Part shown: one piece after another, positions 23,327 to 34,669 of the stretch
Numbering within the stretch: the first letter of the stretch is position 1
Layout of the letters: the number at the start of each line of letters is the position of its first letter
From: Symsagittifera roscoffensis
Taxonomy: Eukaryota; Xenacoelomorpha; Acoela; Convolutidae
Reading direction: 5' to 3'
Length of the DNA stretch: 64,000 nt
Assembly (NCBI RefSeq): GCF_963678635.1
Contig: NC_087064.1
Span: forward strand, 32,216,369-32,280,368
Made by a program: the position numbers and the translations under genes
Notes under the pieces: model-generated
What the model saw: the letters and a program-made list of their open reading frames with translations, nothing else
Databases searched by the model: none
What the model was told of the DNA's origin: nothing

Positions 23327-25085
23327 CTATGACCAGCCAGAGCTAACTGAATGACTTTGGTCGCTTAGCTTACGTGCAATTTTCTTACTTTGGACGCCAA
23401 CTCTCAACCTCTATTTTTGCAAACTGAAAGTTTTCATTTGTTTGTACCGGTTGGCGGACGTCAAGCCGACTGGACTTCAAGCTTAAAATCGTAAAATTAG
23501 GGACTTCAAGCCAAAAATTTTCTCATTAAGTCATGAAATAAGTTAAGTTTAAAAAATTTGAAGAATTTCTAAATTTCATGTTCTTTACTCGGTAATTATT
23601 AGCGTTTTTATAAAATTTAAGCCTCCAAACGATGCTTTTAGGAAAGTTGAAAAATAAAACACGGTTGAAGGTATTTTTCTTGTTTATAATTTATGCAATT
23701 TATGCTGATATTATTAACTAATGCCAATCATAAGTGATTCATTGTCATAAATAACGCTTGCACGTGTTTTAACATGTTTCTGAACATCTGGCCTTTTATG
23801 ATAACCTTTTTTTCTAGCTTCACACTAAATTTTCGTTTTTGAAGAGCAAGAGGCTTTAAACCGAGCAAAAACACTCTTAATTACTTTAAATTTGATTAAA
23901 AACAAGTTTTAAAAAAAGTTTCTGAAAAACTTGACTTTCATGAAAAAATGGTTATCAAACAATTTTCATATATGGAAATTGTATGATAGCCATTTTTTCC
24001 GAAAAAAATAAACGTAGTTATTTTTCATCACCAGACTGGTTTATTTGGTTCAAATAGCCGGAGAAACTAGATTGAATCTTTTTTCAATGGTTTTTTGAAA
24101 TTGTATGAAAATTAAATGTTTAGCATTTTTCCATACATTTGATGTAGGCAATTGTATGAAAAGCGTTTTCGGTGTGGGGAAATGTAAGATGAGCATTTTC
24201 GGTTTATGGAGGTCAACCCGGGTATGGACTAAACAAGCCTAAGATTTTTAAAAGCAACGTTTTACAGATGAAAAAATAATGATTTGAGGTGCTTGTAAAG
24301 TATAATTTTCAGCCTTAAGTCCCTTCGGCTTGAAACCCTGTCGGCTTGTTGTCCTAGACCCGTTTGTACCTTCTGTTTTTCTAGTGTTGCCTGTTCTTTT
24401 CGTCTTCAAACTGCACGCCGAATGAATTATCTTTAATTTGAATTGCTTCCAAAGAACTGTTGCGTTAATAATTGATCTTAGCTTTTCCAGAACCAAAATG
24501 CTAACATAAATATCAAAAAAAATCAGCTGCGGACTCATTTTTTACTTTTATCTACTTTGAGGAATGCTTTGACCCAAAAATATATATTTTAGCGTCCGCT
24601 CTTCTCTCAAAACTTGTAAATACTGGCTCCTAAAACTAAGTTCCTTCAGATCCCCTAAATGAGTTGCAATGGGAAGCCTTTTAACCAGGTTTGAAGCCCT
24701 GAGGGTATCTAACAATTCAGTAAAATCTGGACCATAAAAAGAAACCGGTATATACTTCTACTGGGAAATTTTGCAGATAAGTAGTTACTGTTCTACTTGA
24801 GTTCTTTTTCGAAAGCTGAGCAGTTATAAAGGAGTTATTGAGCATGGAGATTTGAACTAGAAAAATTTTGCCCAAAAAATGGCATAATGCGCAATGAAAA
24901 AAGTTATATTTGTTAATAATTATCAAGAGTCAACCAGCCTAAATTGATGGAATATTCATAATTTTTGATTCCCTACGTGTCAAAAAGTAGAAATATTTGA
25001 ATACTCGAACAAATCAACAAAAAATTAAAAAGAACAATAAATACTCATATTATGATAATCATAATTAGTTATCGGAACACGACGT
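23327..25085. other. Unassigned, no gene seen
   Basis: About 1.75 kb of AT-rich DNA. It contains several copies of a dispersed ~30-bp motif (CATATATGGAAATTGTATGA and relatives near 23,967, 24,090 and 24,148). No credible gene; the 96-codon minus-strand frame at 24,248-24,538 has no recognisable domain. Confidence 0.45.
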
Positions 25086-25139
25086 TTATGTGAACATAAC
25101 AAAAACTATGCACTGGATAGGCGCACAATTTTGTGTCTG

Positions 25140-26490
25140 TATGTTCCTGGATTCCAGAGACAAGTTTTTAGACATGTTCCAATATGTAAGTGGCTTCCAC
25201 TTACAAGATTTACGTGGATTCCGCGTAAATATACTTGTAACATACATTTTACAATCGGCACATCTAATTTGTTGCGGATTCCGCAACAAGCAAATATAGC
25301 TAGTTGTTCTGAATTCAGCAATTGTAAGTGGATTACGCAAAATTTAAGTGGAATCAGCAAATGTAAGTTGAATCCGCGAAACTTGTGAGAAGTTGCATAT
25401 GGACACGCCGAATTTTAAAGCAAGGACTCAACCATTATCAGCGGAATCCACGAAAAATCTTAAAACATTGATTAACTAAATCAATGGATGTTTCACTGTA
25501 GTAATTGCAAGCAGTTTTTGGGATCATAGTTTTGGAAACATAACACCGAATAAATTCATTGGGTTAATTCGCTAATTGGGTTAATTCAATTTTGGATTGA
25601 CATATCGCCGTATTATGTCAGTATTTGAAATTCAGTAATTGAGATTCAGTATTTGGGAGCGTGAATTCACAGGGAGTGAATGATCTTTTTAACTAAATTG
25701 AGCTAATTAGTATTAGATAAAAATAACTAAAATTGAAATACAGCAGAATTATTTTTTTAAGTTCAAAGCTACGAATATATGCTACTGAAAATGATGCCTT
25801 ATCAAATTATGTTTTGGTTTTGCATTTTGAAAGTGTTTCAAAATGGTTAAATTAAAACTTTTTTATTGTAAATGAATGGCTCGAAATGAATAGGTTTACA
25901 GGAATTGAGATTGATGACATGAATTAAGATCGAAGTTAGCCTTTGTAGTAAGTAAGGTTGAAGCTGGCTGGGTATGTTTGACAGGAATCAATCTGAGATC
26001 GAAGTTGTGTATGTTCGACAGGATTTGATATCGAATTTAGATGTTTGACAGGAATCGAGATCGACTGTTCGGCATTCCAACTGGTAGCAGATCATTTTAG
26101 TAATTAAAAGATATAGTTTTAAATGCTACTACTCAAACTTATATGTAAACGGAATCCGCAAACAAAATGCGGATTCCACTTAGTTTGCGGATTCCACATA
26201 CATTTTGCGGATTCCACTTACAGTTTGCGGATTCCGCTTACAGTTGCTGATTCCTCAACAGCTCAATTCAGCTATACACATGTCTCATTATTTGTTTGTG
26301 GACTCCACAAAATATTCTGAATTCCGCAAATACGGCTGCGGATTCCGCAAAGTTGCTATTTTTGGAGCAATTTTGAACGGTTTAGTATTTTAGGTATTTG
26401 TTTGTGGAATCCAAAGCAGCAAAGAAGATCAAAGAAATGTAGCAATGTTGCTGATTCCACGATAAAACTGATTTGGGCCTGTTGCGGAAT
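25140..26490. repeat. Two clusters of GGATTCC/GGAATCC motifs
   Basis: Clusters at 25,140-25,460 and 26,145-26,490 repeat words such as GCGGATTCCGCAAA and GCGGATTCCACTTACA. In the second cluster they recur with a period near 23 bp. About 660 bp of motif-poor sequence lies between. The core GGATTCC is also the motif that crowds both ends of the SET-domain transposon, so this could be the two subterminal regions of a short related element. I could not find clear terminal repeats. Short frames here are repeat-derived. Confidence 0.5.
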
Positions 26491-26879
26491 CCACTTACAG
26501 TGCGCAGAATGCACAGTTTTGTCTCGTAATGTACAAAATATTACAAGCTAATTGAATCTAATTGCCAAAATTTCGACAAAAACCAAAGTAATGAATATCA
26601 ACCGCTGGAAATGCAAAATTTGCTACAGATATTCAATAAAAAAACGGTTTTGCAAATCCTAATTTGGAATGCATAGTTATAAGTTATAATATCACTCTGA
26701 AACTAATTACATTACGAAAAATCAAAAACGAGTTTACCAATGAAATTTTCAAAAACTTGTTTTGTGGAAGTTTTTGTCCAAGTTTAAACACCAAAATCTT
26801 TGTGACCGTGGTCAAATTGAATCTCTTTAGTTTATTTTCTGGCGGTCAGAATAAGATTTTGTGAAAAAATTTCATAGTT

Positions 26880-27035
26880 GGTTATCTTGCAAGAATCTTG
26901 CAAGATAACTCACTCTTGCAAGATCTTGTAAGATAACTTCCATCGTGCAAGATCTTGCAAGATAACCTATATCTTGCAAGATCTTGCAAGAAACTCCTCA
27001 TTTCCAAAAATCTTGCAAGATCTTGCGAGACAACC
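26880..27035. repeat. CTTGCAAG palindrome array
   Basis: About ten occurrences of the palindromic core CTTGCAAG or close variants in ~155 bp, often doubled as ATCTTGCAAGATCTTGCAAG and separated by GATAAC-type spacers. Local palindromic satellite; function unknown. Confidence 0.75.
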
Positions 27036-27179
27036 ATCCCTGATTGACTAGGGACTCATACATTACCTTCAAAAGTTTCTATGTGCATGTTGTGATTGAT
27101 TGTTGAACTAAAACCAGCATCGAGAAAAAATTCAGTTAAAGACTTATAGAGTGACTATCGTGTCAACTTTTGTAACGAA

Positions 27180-27540
27180 ATCAACGGAATATTTGTGCTC
27201 GGGTTTTGTTTTTTCTTCAGACAAATTTCGACTTTTTAACTAAGATTTTTTACAGAAATAATTTTTTACATCAGCCGAAAACTATTGTTGTCCTGAATTC
27301 AAATTTGAAAAAATATTTCACATGTGATCATTTTTCATAAAATTATGAGGGTTTAAAATTGCCAATGTATTTCGCGCTATTAACGCGTAAGCGGAGTTTT
27401 AATCTCTCATAGAAATCGTTCAAAATTGGTTGAAACAGGCTATGTGTCATAATTTCTACCTCACTAGGAGCGAAAGCCATCACTTTGTACTTTATATGGC
27501 GTGTGGGTGGATGATTCTCCCATAAAATATGGAATTTTTA
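27180..27540 (+). repeat. Repeat family R1, partial copy
   Basis: Carries CGGAATATTTGTGCTCGG, the TTTCGCGCTATTAACGCG block and ATGGCGTGTGGG, in the order of the tandem R1 units at 13.3-14.3 kb. It has lost the CGACTGCC-hairpin end. Confidence 0.78.
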
Positions 27541-27935
27541 AATTGAATTCTGAACCAGTTCAAATCACCGTCCATGAGGATATAACATGAAAAAAAGAGC
27601 TTTATTGATCCCCAATTGCAAACTTTTAAGTCACCATAATTTATTTTAAAAATCACACAATTAAAACTTCGTAAAACTGTGATTCAGTCTTCAAATTCAC
27701 TGAGATGGCTCAACAAAACTCAAAACAGGTGTGAGATAAAAAAAGAAAACGGTCTGAAGAACTTACCCCTAGCACAATTGTTTTGTCATTATCTTAGAAA
27801 TTTGATGCAAAACTTTGAAATTGATTGAAATTTTCATCTAATTTTTCAAGATTTTTTTCACGCTGTTAATAAACATCACAAAATAATTACAATGAACTGA
27901 AAGTAGATATTTCAAACCAAAGGCATAACATTATT
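27541..27935. other. Unassigned, no gene seen
   Basis: AT-rich sequence between an R1 fragment and the first MITE of the cluster. Nothing recognisable. Confidence 0.5.
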
Positions 27936-28157
27936 GGCTCTTTTCCAGTTCACCCCCCCTTTCAAAGTCAAATTTGAAAAGTCTATTTAACGTTGTCATA
28001 ATGCAATGAAATTTGGTGTGGTGAACAAATCGACAATTCTGAACAGATTTGTTTTTTATACATTACAGCGTAACATCACGCATTTAGCCGTAATAACACG
28101 TAAAACAAACATAAAACTCGGTGTTTTGAAAGGGGGGGGGGGAATTGGAAAAGAGCC
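27936..28157. mobile_element. MITE with perfect 8-bp target duplication, copy 2
   Basis: 222-bp element with inverted ends GGCTCTTTTCC / GGAAAAGAGCC, extending into C-rich and G-rich stretches. It is flanked on both sides by ACATTATT, a perfect 8-bp target duplication. An 8-bp duplication is typical of hAT (and P-type) transposition. It encodes nothing, so it depends on an enzyme from elsewhere. Confidence 0.82.
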
Positions 28158-28511
28158 ACATTATTTTACAACTGGAACAAAGGTATAACAATAACTGTCT
28201 GTTTCTTTGTGTGCATTTCCAAATGGCCTATTTGCAAACAAAAAGCCTGAAACTCATTGAAGAGTTAGTTGACTCAAGAATACCGTATTTTACGCATGGT
28301 GTGTAACCTTTTTAGATATATTTTTTGAAAAACAACAATTAGATAAGCTTAAATTTTCTGAGACAACATTCTTAATAATCTGCAAATGCACGTGTCGATG
28401 TGTAGATTATATGGACGTTTTTCAGAATATGGTTGTTTTTTCATTCGCATGTTGAACCAGCTAACTTAAATTCCTCATTATATTTTTGATTTTTCCCGAG
28501 CTAGAAACTTT
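28158..28511. other. Unassigned, no gene seen
   Basis: Short AT-rich spacer between two MITEs; nothing recognisable. Confidence 0.5.
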
Positions 28512-28710
28512 GGCTCTTTTTTCCTTTTCCTCCCACCTCACATGAGCATCATTTTTATGTCTAACGAGTGATTTTTTAAGGTTAATTTTGAAGACCAAAC
28601 ATGTTCGTCATTGCCTAATTGATTTGCTTGTCAATTTTCATGACAATCGGACAAAGCGAATAGTAATCTAATTAAAAAAAATCGCAGGTGGGGGAAAAGG
28701 AAAAAGAGCC
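28512..28710. mobile_element. MITE, copy 3
   Basis: 199-bp element with ends GGCTCTTTTTTCC / GGAAAAAGAGCC and the inner CCACCT/AGGTGGGGG extension. Flanks GAAACTTT and GAAATTTT agree at 7 of 8 bases. The interior (ATGTCTAACG.GTGATTTT..AAGGT) is shared with copies 1 and 4. Confidence 0.78.
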
Positions 28711-28771
28711 GAAATTTTCGGAAACTTAAAATGATTTAATGGCTAATTGACGCTTCAGAACTAAATGTTCA

Positions 28772-28991
28772 GGCTCTTTTTCCTTTCCCGCCCACCTCAC
28801 ACGAACATGAATTTTATGGTGTAACGGGTGATTTTACAAGGTGGATTATGAAGACTAAATATGTTTGTCATAACCTAATTAGTCCGTATTTCAATTTTCA
28901 TCACAATTGAACAAAGTGAACATAATTTTTACTGATAAAATTTTGCAGGTGGGGAGGGGGGGGGGGGGGGGGGGGGGAAGGAAAAAGAGCC
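28772..28991. mobile_element. MITE, copy 4
   Basis: 220-bp element with ends GGCTCTTTTTCC / GGAAAAAGAGCC. Flanks AATGTTCA and AATTTTCA agree at 7 of 8. It contains an internal G-run (~20 G near 28,958-28,978). A truncated relative at 35,160-35,345 begins repeat unit B, so this MITE marks the start of the tandem-unit array. Confidence 0.78.
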
Positions 28992-29805
28992 AATTTTCAT
29001 ACTTTGATCCGGCTAGCTCCTTCTAAATAGCTTGATCTAGCATGTGTTAAAATTTCAATCCTATGTCTTTAGTATATACACAGAAAACGACAAAAAATAT
29101 CAGACATTGATCAAAGCATATCTAAACATGCCAAACAAGAAAAAATCGGTTTGTAGCCGGTTTGAAAAAAAAAATTCCAGAGAAACGGAACAAAATCAAC
29201 TTTTTGTGTATCGAGGACTACGTTATGCAGACAAAAATTGAAATTTGCATGCAAAACTCCAATGTCTTTAGTAGATACACAGAAAACGACAAAAATTATC
29301 AGACATTGATCAAAGCATATTTAAACATGCCAAACAAGAAAAAACCGGTTTTTATCCGGTTTAAAAAAAAGTATCCAGAGAAACGGAACAAAAACAACTT
29401 TTTGTTTATCCAGCCCGCACCGAAGTTTCATGGGTAATAACCGATTATAATGGATTTTTGTTGACTAAAATTTTGTGTATATAATCGATTATCATGTCAA
29501 ATTTAGACCACGTAATCGATTTGTAATCGATGATAATCGATTATTTAGGAAAAAATTAAATCCGTTTTAAACCAAATATAATCGATTATAATCCATTTTT
29601 GTTTTCAGTATAATGGATTTTTTTGTATATAAAATCCATGAAATTTTATTGATTTTTGTAAATAATGACTCTAATTTTTATAATTTTCTGCAAAACTTGA
29701 ACAAACCCGATCATCCAGGGGCGGCCAATATATAGTTATTTTCCAAACAACGCCCAAAAACAGCATTTTTGACCAGTTCCTCACGACAACCCCCCAACGT
29801 ACCAA
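28992..29805 (+). repeat. Tandem unit A, left part
   Basis: First unit of the array completed at 35,084-35,165 and repeated at 35,165-37,815 and 37,815-40,160. It contains two ~200-bp direct repeats (ATGTCTTTAGTA.ATACACAG...) at about 29,060 and 29,262. It also holds the left end of an inverted-repeat element (CCCGCACCGAAGTTTC at 29,414) with ATCGATTATAATCC tracts. The SET-domain transposon interrupts it at 29,806. Confidence 0.8.
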
Positions 29806-29831
29806 CATTACGTCGCCAATCCGTGTTATTT
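29806..29831 (+). repeat. Left terminal inverted repeat, 26 bp
   Basis: Perfect reverse complement of 35,058-35,083; similarity stops abruptly after base 26. Preceded by AA (29,804-29,805). Confidence 0.95.
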
Positions 29832-29857
29832 CAATAGTCAGATTTGACTATTAGTGT

Positions 29858-30190
29858 ACATGGATTCCGAATTCAAATGATATAACATGCACATGCCATG
29901 GATTCTGCGTTCAAATACTCGCATGGCGGCACGAACAGGCATATACGCAAAATCCCGGAATCCGGGACAATCAATTAAACCACCGAAAATTGGCAAAATC
30001 CCGGAATCCATGGTATAGCGAACAATTACTTGAATTCGGAATCCAGGACATGGTCCCGGAATCCGAGTCATTTTTACTCAACCACTAAACAAATAGTTGC
30101 TAAACAAATAGTTGATAATCTCAATACACTATAACCATGGAATCCAAGACGTTGGAATCCAGTGAGAAAAATGGCATGGAATCCAAGACT
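29858..30190. repeat. Left subterminal GGAATCC motif cluster
   Basis: About ten GGAATCC/GGATTCC motifs in both orientations, often as CCCGGAATCC or CCATGGAATCC. Density falls sharply toward the gene. Such subterminal clusters are typical transposase-binding regions in several DNA transposon groups; that role here is an inference. Confidence 0.7.
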
Positions 30191-30747
30191 TTTATATTTT
30201 TGAAATTATCTGGCAGAAGTTTACAGTTTTTAAGCAATTTTATTCCATCTTTTTTGTTTAGTTTGTCCTACAAGTTATTATAACTGCAACTATTAACTTA
30301 CGTGCTAAAATAATGTATTCCGATGAAAAAAGTTGTGGGTACAATCGTTTGATCAAACTTAGTTATAACTACTTGTAGTTGCAACTACTAACTAATTAGT
30401 TAATTTCGAGCGTGCCGAAATACTGTACTGAGGTTAAGACACTGCCAGTGTCTGAACTTGTTTGATCAAACTTAGTTATAAGTAGGCTACTTGTAGTTGC
30501 AACTACTAACTAATTAGTTACTAAGTAATTAGTAATTTCGAGCATGCCGAAATACTGTACATGTACTTCGATGAAAAAAGTTGTGGGTGCAAATGTTTGA
30601 ACTACTACTAGTAGTAACTACACGTATGTAACATACAGTATGTTGAACATAAAATATATGGAACTTCCATTGAATGGGTGTAACACAACAACAGTCAAGA
30701 ATACAACTTGAAAAGTTTCTAAGGTAAAAAAGCTGCGCTTGTGAACT

Positions 30748-33700
30748 TCAGATGTTGAACATAATTCGAGCAACTTTATCGCCATAATTGTATCGTAGCT
30801 GTTCGAAAGGCTCAATGTTGCTTCGGGCTTTGAATACAGCTAATCGTTTTGGCGGATCGAAGGCATTAAGAACAACTTCTATGATCTTCATATTCGCATC
30901 CAAATTCTTCTTGGAGTTTAGCGTGCTGTGATTAGCCAGTCGACCAAGACGGCGGTTGGTTGGATGTTCAACACACACTTCTGAAGAAGCATCGATGAAA
31001 CGCTTCACAGGCGCGCCAATTTCCAGCACAAATTCAGTCGGAACAGAACGGTTCCTTATCAAATCTTGATATGTTTTATCTGTCACAGCAACACCATGGT
31101 AGTCCATGATAATATCATCCTTCTGGAAGGCCTGTGTGCTGACAACGCCTGAATCAGAAAATGTTCAACATTTAAAGTTTACTCTATATTATGTAACACT
31201 GTTACATGGCATTTTTGAAAGGAATTCAAAAAACTGTATTGGTTGAAAACTTCATGACTTTTTAAAACTTTAAACTATAACGTTTGAATCAAAAAAGAAA
31301 ATTTTTTTGAAAAAGAAACTTTTGAAAGTTTTGGAAACTTGTCGTCAACGTTTTCAAGAAACGCAAGATTACCTCTTCCGAAGGTAGGGAAAACAACATC
31401 ACAAATGCCAACCCATTCTTGCGTATCACATCTGTGGGCCAGAAGCGTTTGTGCTTCCAATGAAAGAAAGTTTCCAGTGCCTTTATAACTAATGCCGCTG
31501 GAATCAGAAAGCGGCTTTTGTTGTCGCTTGCTTTTCTCTTTCTGCAGCATGGCGACTTGGGACATGACTTTCTTTAGGTCGTGACGAGTTTCCCATTTGT
31601 TTCGCTGGAAAAAACCCGACACGCGCGTCTCCGATTCAACAAAGTTTGGATACTGTTTCACAAAAGCTTCGTGTTCTGCGAATAATAGTAAAGAAGTTTG
31701 ATAGTAGGTTTCCGCCCAAAAATTGAAATCAATTACCGTAAAACTCTCCTTAGAACTTCTCAAGATAGTAATACAACGGTTCAAGCTTTTTCTCAAAAGT
31801 TTGCTTGCATCCAGAGTCGTTATAGAAAGTTTTCCTTTCGCTTTAGGGTCCTCTTTCGTGAACAAATTTGGATGCATAACTTTGAGGACATCAATGGAAT
31901 TTGCGACGGTTTTATCTGAGGTACCGCTAACTATTTCATCGCACCACACTCCATCATATAGGTCGGTTATTGTTCCAAACTTGGCATCCTAAATTGTAAC
32001 ATTTGATGAAATTATGAGGATACATTAAAATGGTAATTTAGCATACCTTCAACTCCTCACTGTCCGCGATAACAGTTAAGGCACCACTTCCAGATAACGA
32101 TACCGCTCCAACAGTTCCAACTTGTTGCGCATTTTTCGCAGTTCTTGTAAATTGGAAGACGGGTCTCTTGGCATCACGACTTGACAGATTCTGTTCAAAG
32201 CGGTGAAGAAACTCCATTTCGAACGGACTTTTGTCGTTGATAATTTTTTGAGCCATTTTTCTCAGGTCACTTTCAACGCATCGAGTGAGCATGTGCGTGG
32301 CATCTGGGCAAATGCATCTCACGTCATTAAGGAAAACTAGAGAAGTTTCAGGAATATTCGTGCGAAATGGAATCTTTACATCCGTTCTTCGACCAGTTAT
32401 TTTGTCGCAAAGGGAAGGTAGAAAACGTTAGTCTTCTACATAAAGTGCCATCTTAGAAGGGTATTCTGTAGACAGGTCGTTTCCGGAGCCCAGTATCAGT
32501 CGATGGAGAAACGGGGTATCTCCACTGTACGTCAATTTTGCTCCCAAATTTTTCAACTGATTTGTTTGCTGGAATAACCACCCTGACTCTTGACATCCGA
32601 CAACACTCGGTCCCAAGTTCAACTCCATCGCAAACCTTGAGTCTTTTCCTCGATAAGCTAAAAAAATCTTTTGTGTCTCAAGTTGAGAAAAAAACTTGTG
32701 AAGAAATGATTTTAAAATGATTTTAGAAAAAGGAGTACCTGCGAAGCAGAAGACGCTCGTAGCAGATTGGGCGCTAATATCTTCAGAAAGTAGTCTAAAA
32801 GCCATTCTCGTAACTTCTATGCCACCAATTTCACAACCGTCACCCCAAATATCGACTTTAACGTTGTTGATGTTTTCTGTTTTAAACAATAGAAAAACAG
32901 CTAGTTGTATACATGTAACCAAGTCCGTTCTGAATCCAGAGAAGGACTTTTGTGGTTTGCACAAGGCCAAAAAGTGATTTACAAGGCTTGCAGTTGATCG
33001 TTGGACATTTCTCATTGAGGGTACTAAATTATGTCCGAGGCCAATCAGTTGTAGTCTATTCCGGATAATGTTGATCACTTCTTCTACGTTTCCAGTTTTA
33101 CAAGCGATGCCCAAGCAAAACTCAAAATTCTTCGTTGAACCTCTTTTAGAAAATAGTTCCATCGCCAAAACTCGTAAGACATTTGTGTCATTCTTTCTAT
33201 ACCCAGAATACGTCTTTTTACGGCTGAATGCGGATTGTCGAATCAATTTAACAAATGTGCCTATTTGATTTTTTTTTGTCGGATCAGTTTCAGCATTTGT
33301 CCCCATAGTTGTTGGGAGTTGTCAGCTGTTATAGACATAAATTTTGATCGTTTCATTATCCTGGAAACGTGTCTTGACTCTTCCAATGTTTGAGGTAGGT
33401 TTGATTGAGTGCCGCACTGTTCAAATGAAAATGAAGTTTCGGTTGCTTTGAGCGCTTTATAAGGATCAACTTCGTCAGGTATGAACATTGGACCGAAGAA
33501 ACATTTTACTAGCTCCTTCCGAGTCTTGGTCCAAGGCATTTCTCTTGAACCACGAAGAATTACGAGTTGCATTACGCGAGCCTAAACAGTGTTGTGTTGT
33601 CCCAATTGGATATAAATTTTATTGAAAGTTGAATTTTAATTGAACGTAAAGATGAACGTAATTGAACGTAATTGAAGTTGAATTAATCAACGTAAAGAAT

Positions 33701-33972
33701 GTTTGGTGACTGAAAACGATAAATTTGTGAAGAGTTACTTACTGCTAAAATTGTAGCTTTTTTGATTGTCCCCGCACAGATATCTGACGAAGAACATCAG
33801 AAACGATCCACTTATCCGTCCCTGCGAGCATCTCTTCAAGAATCTTTGATAACTTGTCGTACTTTTTTTGGATAAACTTTTCGGCAATTGCATCCAGAAT
33901 GATACAGTCAACAAACTGACGGTTAATGTCCGAGTCGGCGCCAGAAATTAAAAATTTATTCCATAATTCCAT
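30748..33972 (-). pseudogene. Transposon-borne SET-domain protein, KMT5A/SETD8-like C-terminus, four exons
   Basis: Exons on the minus strand: 33,972-33,743, 33,581-32,047, 31,988-31,373 and 31,148-30,748. All introns are GT-AG (161, 58 and 224 bp), and the second and third junctions keep phase exactly. The expected product is about 927 residues. Residues ~785-925 form a SET domain closest, in my reading, to KMT5A (H4K20 monomethylase): a GRGV start split across the last intron, DDIIMDYHG, RLGRLANHS (cofactor-binding NHS) and YNYGD near the end, with no post-SET cysteines. Residues ~1-780 are unrecognised. They include WGDGCEIGG (~320) and DVRCICPDATHMLTRC (~500), which could belong to a nuclease-like fold. 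Breaks: a frame shift in exon 1 before its donor, one in the A9 run of exon 2 (33,269-33,277), and an in-frame TAA at 32,428-32,430. The start ATG at 33,972 has a good context (CAACAATGG). Confidence 0.85.
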
Positions 33973-34139
33973 TGTTGACAATTGTGAGTAACTTTTGTTG
34001 AATCTTTCGATGAAGGACTTTTTTCAAAACAATGATGAATTGAATTTATGCAATGGTGATTTAAAGTAACTATCATAGTTACTATATGATATAGTGTGAA
34101 TCTTGACACTGAGTTGTGCGCACGCGCGTGCAAACTTTT

Positions 34140-34660
34140 TCTGACAACAAGTTACCAACTTATCCTATTATGAGACTCAAGCTTAAGTGTTGAATAGTTT
34201 ATGAGACTCAAGTTTTAGTGTTGAATAATCATGAGTAGTATTCATATTCAACTCACAGGCTGTTTTTCTGAACTTCAAATGTTGAACATCAAATGAAACT
34301 AGTTAAACTAAACTAATTATAAAATTTGCTAGAATGCTGAAATCCTGTAAATGACAAATGGTCCCCATTGTCACGTTACGGTAACGGTTACAATTACCTG
34401 TTTTGAAAAAATGCATGCCAAAATCCTGTACATTTTAAATGTTCTAGAAGAATGAATATTGTTGTTCTACAACATGAACATCAAATACATGTAAAACTAG
34501 TGAAACTAAACTAATTGAAAAATCTGTATATACAGTATACAGTATAGAGTATATAGTATACAGTATAGAGTGATACAGTTGAACTGTATAGAGTATACAA
34601 TAGTTTTTTAACCTCTTTCTTTTCGAAAGAAGTCACTTAAGTCACTAAAAGATTTCTTTT
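34140..34660. other. Transposon interior upstream of the SET gene
   Basis: Non-coding region that should hold the gene's promoter. It contains two short direct repeats (TATGAGACTCAAG.TT.AGTGTTGAATA at ~34,168 and ~34,200) and a TATACAGTATAGAG microsatellite at 34,530-34,610. No clear TATA box can be picked. Confidence 0.5.
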
Positions 34661-34669
34661 AGTTGTGTT

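Noticed and set aside
25086-26393. Several overlapping frames on both strands, and a CRISPR-like impression from regular repeats
   Set aside because: They arise from the GGATTCC-type repeats. Spacing is irregular, the repeats are short and degenerate, there are no unique spacers, and the DNA is eukaryotic.
29044-29437. Frames with a repeated NMPNKKK-type peptide, also at 35,401-35,616 and 37,899-38,132
   Set aside because: They follow the ~200-bp direct repeat inside the tandem units. The peptide recurs because the DNA is duplicated, and frames are cut by A-run length changes between copies.
33948-34133. 61-codon minus-strand frame upstream of the SET gene
   Set aside because: Overlaps exon 1 in another frame. 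The frame starting at 33,972 has a better start context and leads into the exon 1 donor.
34530-34610. TATACAGTATAGAG microsatellite considered as a promoter
   Set aside because: Simple-sequence expansion about 560-640 bp upstream of the SET gene start, with no supporting elements.
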